DNA from: Umbilicaria muhlenbergii
Lineage: Eukaryota; Ascomycota; Lecanoromycetes; Umbilicariales; Umbilicariaceae
Length of the DNA: 64,000 nucleotides
Reading direction: 5' to 3'
Assembly (NCBI GenBank): GCA_000611775.1
Contig: KK106982.1
Span: 3,639,404-3,703,403, forward strand
The position numbers and the translations under genes are program-made. The notes under the pieces were generated by a model. That model saw only the letters and a list, made by a program, of their open reading frames with translations. It had not been told where the DNA came from and did no database searches. Below are positions 36,544 to 48,097 of this stretch, piece after piece; position 1 is the stretch's first letter, and each line of letters begins with the position of its first letter.

Positions 36544-37471
36544 TTACTTTTCCACAACGCTTCTGAATGCGCTTAGCAAGGGGTGCGTCTAGTCAGTCGA
36601 CAAGTGCCCCCAACTCCATCCTGGAACGACGGAAGGAAATCGGCGCGCGGCGCTCGCACGCTCCACTCTCGCCACTCATCCAAGGAATCACCCGAGGGAC
36701 CGTCGCCACCTGCCTACCTGACCTCCACACTCTCCTCCACACACTCCTCCTCTCACGTGCCACGCCATATCACCTGGCAGGGTACGGAACATCTTACCGT
36801 ACCGTGCATACCTGATGACTTCACCTTCCCCTCTTGTCTGAATCTCCTGGCCTTACCTCACCGTACATTAATCTTTTCCTTACTTGATGCGAACTCCGAC
36901 TGCGCACTGAACCAGTCCACCGAAGGCTTACGACACCTGCTTGTGTGCTCCATGTTCTGCAAGGCGTCGAACAAGGTAAGTCCAGCAGCGCTTCGGAATA
37001 GAGGTTCAGCTGCACATATGGAGAATTTTACAGCCTGTGCCTTCGACCCTTCCTCGAGTTCAGTTAGTGCATTTGAAATTGGCTGTCGTCTACATGCATG
37101 TCTTGTCCGATGCCAGGGTTGATTGCTTTTTCTAATCAGCTTCTACGATATTGCTGTTTTCAATAAACGTCTTTCGGCATTCGGGAATGAACGTATTTGA
37201 CAGCCCCTCGCTACGTACACCTGCTGTTGCCCCATATATCGAAAGCCCAAACTTGCCGTCGATATATGGCTGCTAAAGCTCATTATAGCCTGTTCTGGAT
37301 AGACCCAATTGTGACCATACCCTCGAATCCACCGCAATATGAGGAACCGAATTCGGGGTTACCACGCATTGATTTCAATATCAAATTAAGCTCAATAACG
37401 GAGACTAAGAAACTTGACATTAAGAAATTTTATGAAGGGGGACTATTCGTGTAACACTAGAGGATATCAGC
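36544..37471. other. Intergenic, no gene recognised
   Basis: About 930 bp. A 179-codon plus-strand ORF (36583-37122) exists but has low-complexity Ser/Pro/His composition and no motif. Confidence 0.5.
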
Positions 37472-39243
37472 ATGGGGCCTGCTACCGCACGACGAGCCTG
37501 TCGATCTTCATATAGTGTGAAATTGTTTACTCCGTAAGCTACGACTTATACCCGCTAATGGACTAACGCGTTGAACTGGACTGTCTCATACTAACTGTTC
37601 GGCGAGTTGATTTAGACCTCTTCGTGCCTATGCGCTGGCTTACGCCTCAACCACCGGCCCAAAGCTGTTGACCTTGCTCGTCGGTGTATGCCGCCAGGGC
37701 TCGAAGAGTCAAGATATTTGGCCATCAGTGAGTAACTCGCTGATTGCTTTCTCTGGTTGTGTCAGTTCCCGAACATTTATACTGGGGCAAGATAGAGTTC
37801 TCGGAGCGTACTTTCTCTGACCGTCAGTCAGAACGCCTTTGGGGAGAGTTGCTGATCTATTTTCCGGTTGAAGGTGTACGGCATTCTCACTACTCCGCTG
37901 GTTTTGAACAGATTTCCCACTTTTTGTGGCACCCTAGTAGGCGGATACACAGCTCTCCAGATCCTGTTGCGGGAAGTGGTTAATTTCCTTGCGGTAAACC
38001 TCAGAAAGAAAGGACGGCCCATAAGCATCCATCTCAGAAGGATTATAACTCGCTTTATAGCCGCGTTTGCTGCTTCATGGTTCAGCCTACAACTTTTGAA
38101 TAGCACCAAGGAAATCACTTCTTCTAAGCAAAGCCTCGAGCCTCCAGAGAGATATGTTTATGAATCTCGTACTGAGGTGGAATCACCTAGAGCGATACAG
38201 TCAGAGCAAGCCCCGATGCACCCTCTCATTCTGGCAGGGAGATCCGTGGACCTCACCCTTTTTGCAGTCACTCGCGCTCTGGACACCATGGTCGGAGATC
38301 TTTGGTCACGGCACAAACAAAACCGAACTACTAAGAACAAGTGGACTCGTGCCGAATCCATGGTGTCACACCTTGCGGATGCCGGAGTATTTGCAATCAG
38401 CGCTGGCGCTGTGATGTGGGCGTGGTTCTATCTTCCCGAGAGATTACCGCGAGCTTACAATCGATGGATAGGAGAAGCTGCTCAAGTTGACAGTCGACTT
38501 GTCGAAGCACTGCGCAGAGCTCGGTGGGGCGAATTCGTTTACGGCCATGATACTGGGCAAGCGCCTTTGCTACAAAGCATGTGCCGTGATTATGCCTGGC
38601 CGCTTGTATGGGGAGATCCGGCAGAAACGATACCGATACCATGCGAGATGGTACATATGGGCACCGGCCCTTCTTGTCACTGGCATGTAGCTGTGAGATT
38701 CGTTAGAGCCTTCAAATTTGCCATGGCAACTTATCTACCGCTCCAGCTCTTGTTGAAGGCGAGAAAGCCCTCTATCAAAGCCCTCAGGCGAGCTCTCATA
38801 GATGCTATGCGCTCCTCTGCATTCTTGGGCGCGTTTATCAGTCTTTTCTACTATGGTGTCTGCTTGTCTCGCACCCGGCTTGGTCCAAAATTATTCGGCT
38901 CGCAGAAGATTACACCCATAATGTGGGATCAAGGGCTGTGTGTGGGCGCCGGCTGCCTTTTGTGCGGGTGGAGTATACTGATAGAAGCCGAGAAGCGGAG
39001 GCACGAGGTGGCCTTTTTTGTTGCCCCGAGAGCAGCCTCGACGATCTTACCGAGGCGGTATGACAGCAAGGTACCAAAGGTTTATCTGCCTTTTCGCTGC
39101 GAATGCTGACAGTGATGTAGTATTTCTGGAGAGAAAGGCTCGCCTTTTCTGTCAGCACCGCTGTGGTTTTCACTTACGCACAGGAGAACCCAGCACGGGT
39201 GCGTGGTGTTTTGGGCGGGGTACTTTCCAAGATACTTGAGTAA
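37472..39243 (+). CDS. TMEM135-like integral membrane protein
   Basis: Multi-span membrane protein of the fungal TMEM135 group; animal TMEM135 is linked to peroxisomes and mitochondrial dynamics. Exons 37472-37533, 37616-37727, 37874-39070 and 39121-39243 give 497 residues. Family features are RFPTFCGTLVGGYTALQILL, HPLILAGRSVDLTLFAVTRA, FAISAGAVMWAWFYLPERLP, CHWHVAVRFVRAFKFAMATY and DAMRSSAFLGAFISLFYYGV, with repeated hydrophobic helices and the paired domain arrangement. The last exon restores YFWRERLAFSVSTAVVFTYA after a GTACCA donor, where unspliced reading would terminate early. The first two exons are inferred from phase and composition (RAYALAYASTTGPKLLTLLV), so the N-terminus is less certain, and another small exon could lie in the 146-bp second intron. 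Confidence 0.82.
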
Positions 39244-39875
39244 ATACGGAAAATCCCTCACGTATATATCAGCATTGGAGGGTTTTGCATTGGAAAAGAA
39301 AGCCGGGCTCGGGAGGTTGCGACCAAGATCCTGCACGGAGGGACGGATCTGCCAGCGCCGGAAACCTCTTATATCGCAGCCTGGCTGTGGGTGTCAGCGG
39401 AAGTGCCCTCAACGAAGTACCGCCCATTGTACATTACAGCGGACTTTGGACAATATTATACGATATCAATAGGATCACCAATCCTCGAGGTGATACAAGC
39501 ATTCTGTCTTAGCCCAGGACAGTGGGAAATGACAAGAAATCGAATCGGAGAATTTCAAGGACTGTCATTGAATTTGCTATTCTCAATCCCACATAATAGG
39601 TCCGAACATGGCTAGAAACTAATTGATACCCTTTGTGTATAAGTGCAATCAATATATGGTCTTTCAACCAATATAGCACCGACTTCGCGGATGATGCTAT
39701 GTCAGTATCTCACTCCTATTCTGTACACCGTCTAAATTTCTCCCAATCCAGACGTAAAGATTACTTCAAGACCACATGCATTACTAGCGCTAGGTATCGA
39801 CAGGGTAGAGCATGCCATTCTTATCATATCGCGCTTCTACTCATCCATTAGCAGGCATCGGCGGACTAGAACGTT
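39244..39875. other. Convergent intergenic region
   Basis: About 630 bp between the 3' ends of the TMEM135-like gene and COX11. No supported gene. Confidence 0.55.
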
Positions 39876-40724
39876 CTATGCGGGCTCACTGAAGAACGTG
39901 TATGACAGGGTAATGGTGTCAATCTTATTCATTGTAGGATCATTAACAAAATCCGGATCGATGAAGAAGAAAACCGGCATATCCACCGTTTCTCCAGCAT
40001 TCAACCGTTGTTCCTCGAAACAGAAGCATTGGATCTTGCTAAAGTACGGCGCCACTTGTCCTGGCGTGACGCTATAAGTCGCAACACCGATTATATCCTC
40101 ATCGCTCTTGTTCGTCGCAGTGTAGAACGCTAGAGCAGTCTCCCCAGGTAACACTCGGACCTCACGTTGCTGAGGGGTGAATTTCCAGGGCATGACGTCT
40201 GAAACGGATCCGTTGAAGGTGATACGTAGGCGACGAGAGGAAGTGACCGGCTGCAGTCGTGAGGCAGGATCCTCGGCGGAAGAGTGGACGGAAGCCTTGA
40301 TGGGCTGGCCGCCCCAGCCTGTTTGCTGGCATATCTGACATGCCGAGCATAAGTTTCATTCTCCATAAAAGTATCTCGAAGGCGGCACAAACCATCTTGT
40401 ACATTGGTACCGAGCCATAAGATACAGCCACCGTGCCCAAGATGACGCTCAGAGCATAATAGCTTGGTTACAAATGTCAGCTTTCCGATCACAGCACAAG
40501 GGATGTGTTGCGTACAGTGTAGAACTGTTTTTGCGGGAGAACGGAGCACGTAATTGCTCCATGGTAGGTGCAACATTCTGCCTTGACCTAGGCGTGCTCG
40601 AAATGTATCTTTGGGGCAGAGGTAATGGAGGCTTCCCAGACACTTGCCGTGATCTTGCGCAAGAAGCACATATCCACGGCTCGCTAAAAAGAGCCCTTCG
40701 AGACATATTGCTAAAACCATTCAT
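39876..40724 (-). CDS. COX11: Cytochrome c oxidase assembly protein COX11
   Basis: Inner-membrane copper chaperone that delivers copper to the CuB site of Cox1. Exons 40724-40516, 40462-40393 and 40334-39876 give 245 residues. The N-terminus is a presequence rich in Arg, Ser and Ala. It is followed by the single membrane segment STLYYALSVILGTVAVSYG, then SVPMYKMICQQTGWGGQP. The intermembrane-space domain has ITFNGSVSDVMPWKFTPQQR, LPGETALAFYTATNKSDEDI and the copper-binding CFCFEEQRLNAGE, ending DTITLSYTFF. The start is uncertain: in-frame ATGs at 40823 and 40706 are alternatives. It is divergent from RFC5 with about 240 bp between start codons. Confidence 0.95.
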
Positions 40725-40960
40725 AATCAAAGACTTGGGGATACAGTCGGACGCCGTGGGCCTCGTATGTCTCCAAGCGCAAGTATAATCATGAGCAGCC
40801 TTGAGCGTCTTGTGCAGCATCATGTCAAAAGGCGGAACATAGAGGCAGAATAATGATCCCTGCAGACCACCACTTTACGAAATACGCGAGACACGCTCGC
40901 TCTGAAACGCGTTGACGGGAAGAGAAATCCATTACCATCTGCTTACTTACAGCAGGCAGC
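40725..40960. promoter_or_regulatory. Bidirectional promoter COX11/RFC5 with ACGCGT box
   Basis: The 236 bp between the two divergent start codons must drive both genes. ACGCGT at 40907-40912 is an exact MluI cell-cycle box, 49 bp before the RFC5 ATG, which fits the known G1/S control of replication factor C genes in yeasts. Function is inferred. Confidence 0.5.
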
Positions 40961-42295
40961 ATGGCGCTCCTGGTCGACAAACACAGGCCGCGCTCATTGG
41001 AGGCATTAAGCTACCATCCGGATCTGTCAGAACGTCTCAAGAGCCTTGTGGGTCTACTGCATACACTTGACCAACCAACATTGACTGATCATGACAGGCG
41101 CAAAGCGGAGACTTTCCCCACCTCCTTGTGTATGGACCATCCGGCGCAGGAAAGAAAACTCGGATAGTGGCCACTCTGAAAGAACTGTACGGCCCTGGTG
41201 TAGAGAAGATCAAAATCGATTCGCGGGTTTTCCAAACCACCTCAAATCGCAAACTCGAATTCAACATCGTTGCATCAGTGTACCATCTTGAGATTACCCC
41301 TTCCGACGTTGGCAACTATGATAGGGTGGTCGTTCAGGATCTACTAAAGGAGGTTGCGCAAACACAGCAAGTGGACCAGTCGGCACGACAGCGATTCAAG
41401 GTCGTTGTGATCAATGAGGCAGATCATTTGACTCGCGATGCGCAGGCGGCACTGAGGAGAACTATGGAGAAATACAGCCCCAATCTACGATTGATCCTAC
41501 TGGCAAACAGCACCGCGAACATCATTGCACCAATCCGGTCAAGAACGCTGCTAGTAAGGGTTGCTGCTCCCACGGAGGCAGAGATCTGTCAGGTGTTGAG
41601 GAAGGTCGGGGGCAAAGAAGGGTGGTCTGAGGCCGAAGGATTAAACAAAAGGATTGCCAAGGAGAGCGGGAGAAATTTGCGGCGTGCGCTGCTCATGTTT
41701 GAGGCAGTTCATGCTCAGAAGTAGGGAAATCACCCCATGCACGAGGAGCACCACACGGCTAATGGCTAGGTCACAGTGAGAAAGTTACAGACAAGACCAT
41801 CATCCCTCCGCCAGACTGGGAAGCGCTCATTGGCCAGGTGGCGGACGAGATCATGGCAGAGCACACACCACAGAGGATCCTGCAGGTTCGCGCCAAGCTC
41901 TACGACCTGCTCAGCCATTGCATACCGCCAACAACCATCCTCAAGGTATTTTCTTGTCTCCTTGCCGGCTAGGCTGTGGCATGTGATTGACGGTTAGTAG
42001 ACTCTGACCTTCAAGCTGATGCTCAAGATCGATGATGCACTGAAGGCCGACGTGATCAGGTGGTCCGCTTTCTACGAGCACCGGATACGTATGGGCAGCG
42101 TAAGTTGCTGACTCATGGCATCGCTGCAATGAAGGGACTGATGAAATCGGCGATTAGAAACACATATTCCACCTCGAAGCATTCGTTGCCAAGTTTATGC
42201 GGGTACTTGAAAGGTAGGTCCGCCCATTGGACATCGGCAGTGTCGTGCTGATAAATCGATTACTGCACAGCTATCTCATGGGCATGGATTTCTGA
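40961..42295 (+). CDS. RFC5: Replication factor C subunit 5
   Basis: Small AAA+ subunit of the clamp loader that opens and loads PCNA; orthologous to yeast Rfc5 (human RFC3). Six exons: 40961-41047, 41098-41720, 41777-41945, 42001-42099, 42158-42213, 42271-42295 (352 residues). It begins MALLVDKHRPRSLEALSYHP. The P-loop GPSGAGKK lies near residue 43, the Walker-B-equivalent KVVVINEADHLTRDAQAALR near 140, and SPNLRLILLANSTANIIAPI leads to the SRT position of the arginine finger. The collar domain contains WSAFYEHRIRMGSKHIFHLE, ending SYLMGMDF. The final exon is only 25 nt. Each exon junction is in phase and matches the family. Confidence 0.96.
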
Positions 42296-42595
42296 TCGAG
42301 ATTTGCCAATTGAAGGCGGTGTGGCAGGGCGCAGGCGTTGCATGGTCGGGCTTGGCGTCTGGAGAATCTGGGGTAAAGCATGTGCGTCATTATCATATTT
42401 AAGGTTTTCTCCAAAACCGTTGAGCACTTGAACTACGACACAAGAGTCCCCTACCCATTAGCAGACGCTGTGTAACAACAAACTCCATAGCTTCGACGAA
42501 TACAAACTCATCAATTCCGCCGAATCTAAGAAAGCCGAAAGTTGCTGCCTCGCACGTCACACTTAAACAGTTCTTGCAGCTCCACCAACCTCACT

Positions 42596-43103
42596 ATGTC
42601 TGAGGGCATGATGAAGACCGACCCAGGTGGCGAGAGTACCCAGTGCGCCTTTGTTTTACTACCTTCTGTAGCCTTTTGGCATTGGCTTGCTCACATACAT
42701 GAATAGGTACGAGTCAATTGACACGGTCAACAAGTCGCACTCGAAGGAAGGCGGTCAGATGGGCGGTTAGTTGCTCGTTTTGGAACCACTCCATATAATA
42801 CTCATTGGAACCGTCAGATCAAGAAACGCGCGATGCTTTACAGTCGCAAGAACAGCCCGGGGACAATTCAACTGGCGAGCTGGATATTCCGGAAAGTGGG
42901 AGTGAGACAACGAACAACAGTGGGGAGGGCAGTCAAGGTCGGTGTAATTTTTGAGAGGCTGGACCGTGTTCACCACTGTTGCTAACGACGTGTGGAGTGT
43001 AGACAGCGGGTTCGGCAACACCAAGGCACAGACTGAAGAAAGCGACGCAAAGGAGAGCAGAGAATCGCAGGGCTATGGACCAGGTTCCGGGGTTGGAGCC
43101 TGA
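42596..43103 (+). CDS. Small hydrophilic disordered protein (four exons)
   Basis: Not visible as a single ORF. Exons 42596-42642, 42707-42765, 42818-42937 and 43003-43103 join in phase to 108 residues starting MSEGMMKTDPGGESTQYESI and ending SQGYGPGSGVGA. The protein is almost entirely Ser, Gly, Glu, Gln, Asp and Thr with no hydrophobic core. It is predicted disordered, reminiscent of small stress-type hydrophilic proteins, but I recognise no family. Support is structural: three consecutive introns of 52-65 bp with proper ends (GTGCGC, GTTAGT, GTCGGT donors; TAG/CAG/TAG acceptors), an open frame throughout, and a uniform composition across all exons. It lies between RFC5 and the convergent MRPL16. 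Confidence 0.55.
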
Positions 43104-43196
43104 ATAACACAAAAGCCAGAGATGCACACCATTCATCTGCACATTCATCATATGCTTCTTGGTTGGTATATTTGCTATGCAACCCCTTTACTCCTG

Positions 43197-44005
43197 CTAT
43201 GGCGGGCTCGCAGCTGGCAGTCGAGCAGCCGTAGCTTCCCCTGGGAGCTTCACGCGAGGCCTTTGCAGGTCTTCCAACGTGACTCCCGGCCCAACCTTGG
43301 TGATACCCATGACCGGTGGATCTCCCTTCCTCACAAACTCGTACAATCCTGCAACTTGATGTCAGTCAAAAAGGCCACCGCGTCGTGGGCTGGAGTGGTA
43401 TGCCTACCAGGCAATTTATTCCCCGCCAGCCGAAACGCGTCCCTCACAATTTGCTCATGTAGATCCCCTTTCAGCTCAAAAATGATCCGGCTGACAGCCA
43501 CCCTAGCAGCCCAGTAATCAAAGCTCCCCTTCCCCTTGCCCATACGAACTTCGTTCCCGCTCGTGTAGACTGCAACGTTGGCAGAAACACGGGTGTAAAG
43601 TCGATATTTCAGTCCCCGCAACCGCTTCTTGATGGTTTCGGCACAGGTTGCCAGTTGCGCGGCGGAAATCCGACGGTGGTGATCCCTCATTCGCAAACCG
43701 TAGTCTCCCCATACTACGGTCGTTCCACGTGTGCTGCCTCCTGTACATACTCGAGGTCGACCTTTCTGGGTTTTCTCGCTTCGTTGACGCTTCGGGGTGA
43801 GCCAGTTTAGTAATGACGGGGTTGTCGAGAACGGCCGGTGCGTTGTGGGAAGTGTAGCAATGAGAGGTCCTGTTGAAGTTAATATCCTTACGTAGTTTGC
43901 GTGGAGAGCGAGGGGACGGATTGACATACGGTGGAACAGCCGCGATACCAGCGAGCCATCTTGTGACAATAGGCCATTTGAAACGAAAGGTATTCGGGGC
44001 TTCAT
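43197..44005 (-). CDS. MRPL16: Mitochondrial large ribosomal subunit protein uL16m (MRPL16)
   Basis: uL16 protein of the mitoribosome, near the peptidyl-transferase centre and tRNA sites. Exons 44005-43408 and 43348-43197 give 249 residues. The first about 75 residues are an import-type leader (Arg/Leu/Ser-rich, ending FSTTPSLLNW). The uL16 fold follows: GRPRVCTGGSTRGTTVVWGD, LRMRDHHRRISAAQLATCAE, RVSANVAVYTSGNEVRMGKG, KGSFDYWAARVAVSRIIFEL and AFRLAGNKLPGLYEFVRKGD. The GxRMGKGKG motif of the family is intact. The gene is divergent from RFC1, with 260 bp between start codons. Confidence 0.95.
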
Positions 44006-44265
44006 TGTGTTTCCTCTGCAGTTTAGAGAACATCCATATCGGAGGCTTGTCGAAGTTACGAGCTGTCGGCCAGAACTTGCTGACTAAGCATCATCATCAC
44101 CGATTTCGCGACGGTGCGCGTTCCCACCAATGTCCGCGTCGATGAACCGGCTATAGATTTCTTATTGCTAAACCAGGATGTCGCCCGGAGAATTAGTCTA
44201 GTGGAGCTTTATTGGGACATTTGTTGGTACTCTCGGGATGCTGCCATAACCAATATCTGTACAAT
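44006..44265. promoter_or_regulatory. Bidirectional promoter MRPL16/RFC1 with TTTCGCG box
   Basis: 260 bp between the two start codons. TTTCGCG at 44104-44110 matches an E2F/SBF-type site (CGCGAAA on the other strand). It is the counterpart of the ACGCGT in the COX11/RFC5 promoter. Functional role is inferred. Confidence 0.4.
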
Positions 44266-47200
44266 ATGCCACAAGATATTCGGAGTTTCTTTGGGGGGAA
44301 GGTTGGTCAGGGCACAGCGTCTAGTCAGGAGAAGCCTGTCACCAAAGACGTGGTACGTACAGTATGCCCATCACTACCTGCGATTGTCCTCCAAAAGTGG
44401 GGCGCTGGACCGGAGAGTTTCTGCTATAGTTCTTTTCCGAGTCTCCTCCCATACGTTCGGGGCGAAAGTGTGTCACCAGTGCATGTATCTATGTCCGCCA
44501 GTTCACGATCATTGCGTTCCTGCTTCTTCCCCTTAAAGGTCATATACTGACGTGATTATTATGCGCTTACAGACTAAGGCAATAAAAGCAAAAGGCAGAG
44601 GTACATCCATGTGGCACTGTCGAGGCGTATTACTGGAAATCTGACATACACCAGGGAAACGAAAGGTCGTCAGTGATAGCGAGGAGGAGGCGCAAGTACC
44701 GATGTTAGAAGCTAGCTTCTGCAAAGCGTGAGAAAGTTCTGACGGTTAATAGCCCCAAGAAGCCGACGCCAAAAAGGCCAACCTCGAAGAAGCCAGTGTG
44801 AGGATTCAGCCACCATTTGACTGTTATCATGTGGATGTTCTTGGACAGGTGCTTACAGGTTTCAATAGAAAGCGAGAATCCCCTACAGGTGAAGTCACAA
44901 CCACCTCAGACTATTTTGCATCGACTGGCAAGAACAAGCCATCACGTTCAACACCTACCAAGCCAAAAGCATCCTCCGAGAAAAAGACTACTGCTAGCAC
45001 GACGGAAATCACCCCGGCAAACTCGACACCAAAAACCAAGTCCGCCCTGGCATCCAGCCGCACATCCTCTCGCAAAAAGGCTAAAGCCAACTATACCGAG
45101 CCAAAGGATGAAGAGGATGAGGACGAGGACCAACCTTTTGTCGACAATGGCGACGACTCTGGCGACGATATCTTTGCAGTGGATTTCAAATCCGGCAGAC
45201 ATACCATGAAGGATGAGGACAACGAGGAGGATGGTAGTGAAGAGGAAGATGTAAAACCAAACCGAAAAGCCGTTAGAGCGGCCAAACAAACATCTTTAGT
45301 CGATCAAGAGGACCAAAACGCTACCGCGGATGTAGACGTTACTATGAAAGATACCGATCCTGACGATGACTTTGTCATTCCCGACGCAAAGGAGAAAATC
45401 CAAGTTAACAAGCCGATCAATGGAGTCAAAGCAAGAGATAGCAAAAACACTCAAAAGAGAAAGTCCGCCGACTTCGAGGTGCATGACGAGGAGGAAGACG
45501 AGGAAGAAGATGACTTCGACCCACCGGCAAAGAAGCCAAAGGGTACAAAAGCCAAATCCCCTGCGAAAAATCCTCCTGCAAAGAAACCGCGCACTTCGGG
45601 GAAGAAAGAAGATGTTCCGGAAAGGAAGGAAATGCAGGATATTTTCGACAGCATTCCCCTTGTGCGACCGCCAACGCCTCCAGCAGCAGCAGCAGGAGGA
45701 GAACCTAAGAAATTCGACTATCGAAATGCGGGGTCGCGCTCACAGCCTGCGCCGGCTGCAGGATCCAAGGAAATTCCAATCGGTGCTGAAAATTGCCTCG
45801 CGGGCCTCACTTTCGTGTTCACGGGGTTATTGGAAGCACTAGGTCGAGATGAAGGCCAGGCGCTCGTCAAGCGCTATGGTGGCAAAGTTACGACTACACC
45901 AAGTACCAAAACCAGTTATGTTGTTCTTGGCAATGACGCAGGACCAAAGAAGCTTGAGACTATAGCTAAGCATAACATCAAGACAATCAACGAAGACGGT
46001 TTATTTGAACTCATTCGAAGACTACCCGCAAATGGTGGGGATAGCAAAGCTGCGGAGAAGTTCGCGGAAAAGAAACAGCAAGAAGCGCAGAAAGTAAAGG
46101 ATATGGCTGCCGAGATGGAGAACGAAGAACGAAGAACCGGTGGCGCCGGAGGAGCTGGAGTCGGTAATGCGACAGGGGCTAGGTCTACGAAAGGTGACAG
46201 TACCAGCTCTGGCAAGATCGATAACCGACTTTGGACCGTGAAATATGCTCCCACAGCTCCCAGCATGATGTGCGGAAATAAAGGCCAAGTTGAAAAGTTG
46301 CAGACTTGGCTGAGGGCGTGGCCAAGCAATGCAAAAACACACTTCAAGAAAGCTGGAAAGGATGGCTCAGGAGTCTTCCGGGCGGTCATGATCCATGGTC
46401 CGCCAGGAATTGGAAAGACTACCGCGGCCCACCTCGTAGCTAAGCTCGAGGGCTACGACATTGTCGAAAGTAATGCCAGTGATACAAGAAGTAAGAAGCT
46501 TGTCGAGACCGGGCTGAAAGGCGTACTTGATACAACGTCTCTACTTGGCTACTTTGCTGGTGATGGGAAGGTGGACGCTGACAAGAAGAAACTAGTCCTA
46601 ATCATGGACGAGGTAGACGGCATGTCTGCCGGAGACCGCGGTGGGGTGGGAGCCCTCGCGGCTGTCTGTAAGAAGACCAGTGTTCCAATGATACTGATCT
46701 GTAACGAGCGCAAATTACCTAAGATGAAACCCTTCGACTATATTACCTACGACCTGCCTTTCAGGAAACCTACTACGGAACAAGTGCGAGCAAGAATAAT
46801 GACTATCTGCTTCCGCGAAGGATTGACGATACCTCCAAATGTCGTAGATGCCCTAATCGAAGGGAGCAGAGCCGATATCCGTCAGATTATCAACATGATC
46901 TCCACAGCCAAGCTGGACCAAGAGGCTATGGATTTTGACCAGGGGAAGCAAATGTCTAAGGCGTGGGAAAAACACGTTATACTAAAGCCCTGGGATATTG
47001 TCAGCAAGATTTTGGGTGGGGGAATGTTTGCTCAGAGCAGCAGTTCCACTCTCAATGATAAGATCGAGCTTTACTTCAACGACCATGAGTTCAGCTCCCT
47101 TATGCTACAAGAGAACTACCTCAAAACAACACCCATCCAAGCAGCATCCTACTCGGGTAAGGAGAGAGCTCTCAAGCTTTTGGAGCTTAGTGACAAAGCG

Positions 47201-48097
47201 GCGGAAAGCATCAGCGATGGGGATCTCGTGGATCGCATGATCCATGGCTCACAGCAACAGTGGAGCCTCATGCCAACTCATGCTGTCTTCAGCTTCGTCC
47301 GCCCAGCTAGCTTCGTTGCAGGAAGCCAGGCAGGTCATGGGTCGACCAGTTTCACCTCGTGGCTCGGCAACAACAGCAAGCAAGGTAAATCGTCATTAGA
47401 CCTCTCTTACCAGAAGCGATGCTAATGATAACACCCAGGCAAACTCATGCGCTTTATCAAAGAGATCCAAGGGCACATGCGCCTTCGTGCTTCTGGCGAC
47501 CGTCACGAGATCAGACAGCAATACTTGCCGCTTCTTTGGTACAAAACCGTAGGGGAACTTCAAATGCGAGGAAAAGATTCGGTAGAGGGCATGATAGAGT
47601 TGATGGACAGCTACTTCCTAACGAAAGAGGACTATGACGCCATCATGGAACTCGGCCTCGGACCCATGGACATGGAAAATGTCAAAATCGATGCTCAGAC
47701 AAAGGCTGCGTTCACCAAGCAGTACAACCAATGCTCACATCCGCTCCCTTTCATGAAAGCCAGCAATGTCCTTGCCCCGAAGAAGGCCAGTAAGGAGAAG
47801 CCGGATCTGGAGGAAGCTATCGATGAGTCCGACGAAGGGGAGGACTTGGTCGTGGACGCGGCGAGTGGGGACGAAGATGATGAAAAACTCGACCTGAAAA
47901 AGGATAAGTATGTCCGAGCTCCGAAGAAGAAAGCTGCTCCGAAGAAAAAGGCGGCGGCGAAGACGAAGGGGAAGGCTAAGGAAGAAGTTGAGGAGGAGCT
48001 CGACGATGACGAGGAGAGCGAAGAGGATGTTAAGCCGAAGAAAGGGAAAGGGAAGGCGGTGCCGGCGCCAGCTTCCAAGGGCAGAGGGAAGAAATGA
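44266..48097 (+). CDS. RFC1: Replication factor C large subunit 1
   Basis: Large clamp-loader subunit. Exons 44266-44356, 44655-44695, 44760-44797, 44869-47384 and 47439-48097 give 1114 residues. The N-terminus MPQDIRSFFGGKVGQG is a PCNA-interacting (PIP-like) motif typical of Rfc1. Next come VVRKRKVVSDSEEEAQ and a DYFA-containing stretch, then a long acidic/basic disordered region. A BRCT domain lies about residues 360-440 (LAGLTFVFTGLLEALGRDEG; TSYVVLGNDAGPKKLETIAK). The AAA+ core has Walker A GPPGIGKTTAAH near 567 and Walker B LVLIMDEVDGMSAGD near 635. The C-terminal RFC1 domain includes YLPLLWYKTVGELQMRGKDS, ending in a Lys/Glu-rich tail. Small exons 2-3 were placed by phase and family features; their exact ends (the 44760 acceptor in particular) are less sure than the rest. 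Confidence 0.95.

Noticed and set aside
36583-37122. 179-codon plus-strand ORF
   Set aside because: Low-complexity Ser/Pro/His composition, no motif, and an overlapping ORF in another frame of the same strand. Not enough to call a gene.
44114-44536. 140-codon plus-strand ORF at the RFC1 start
   Set aside because: It is in a different frame from the RFC1 first exon, which begins at 44266 with the recognisable PIP-like motif.
47695-48078. Ser/Phe-rich minus-strand ORF opposite the end of RFC1
   Set aside because: It mirrors the Lys/Glu-rich tail of RFC1 and is a typical antisense artefact of acidic and basic repeats.
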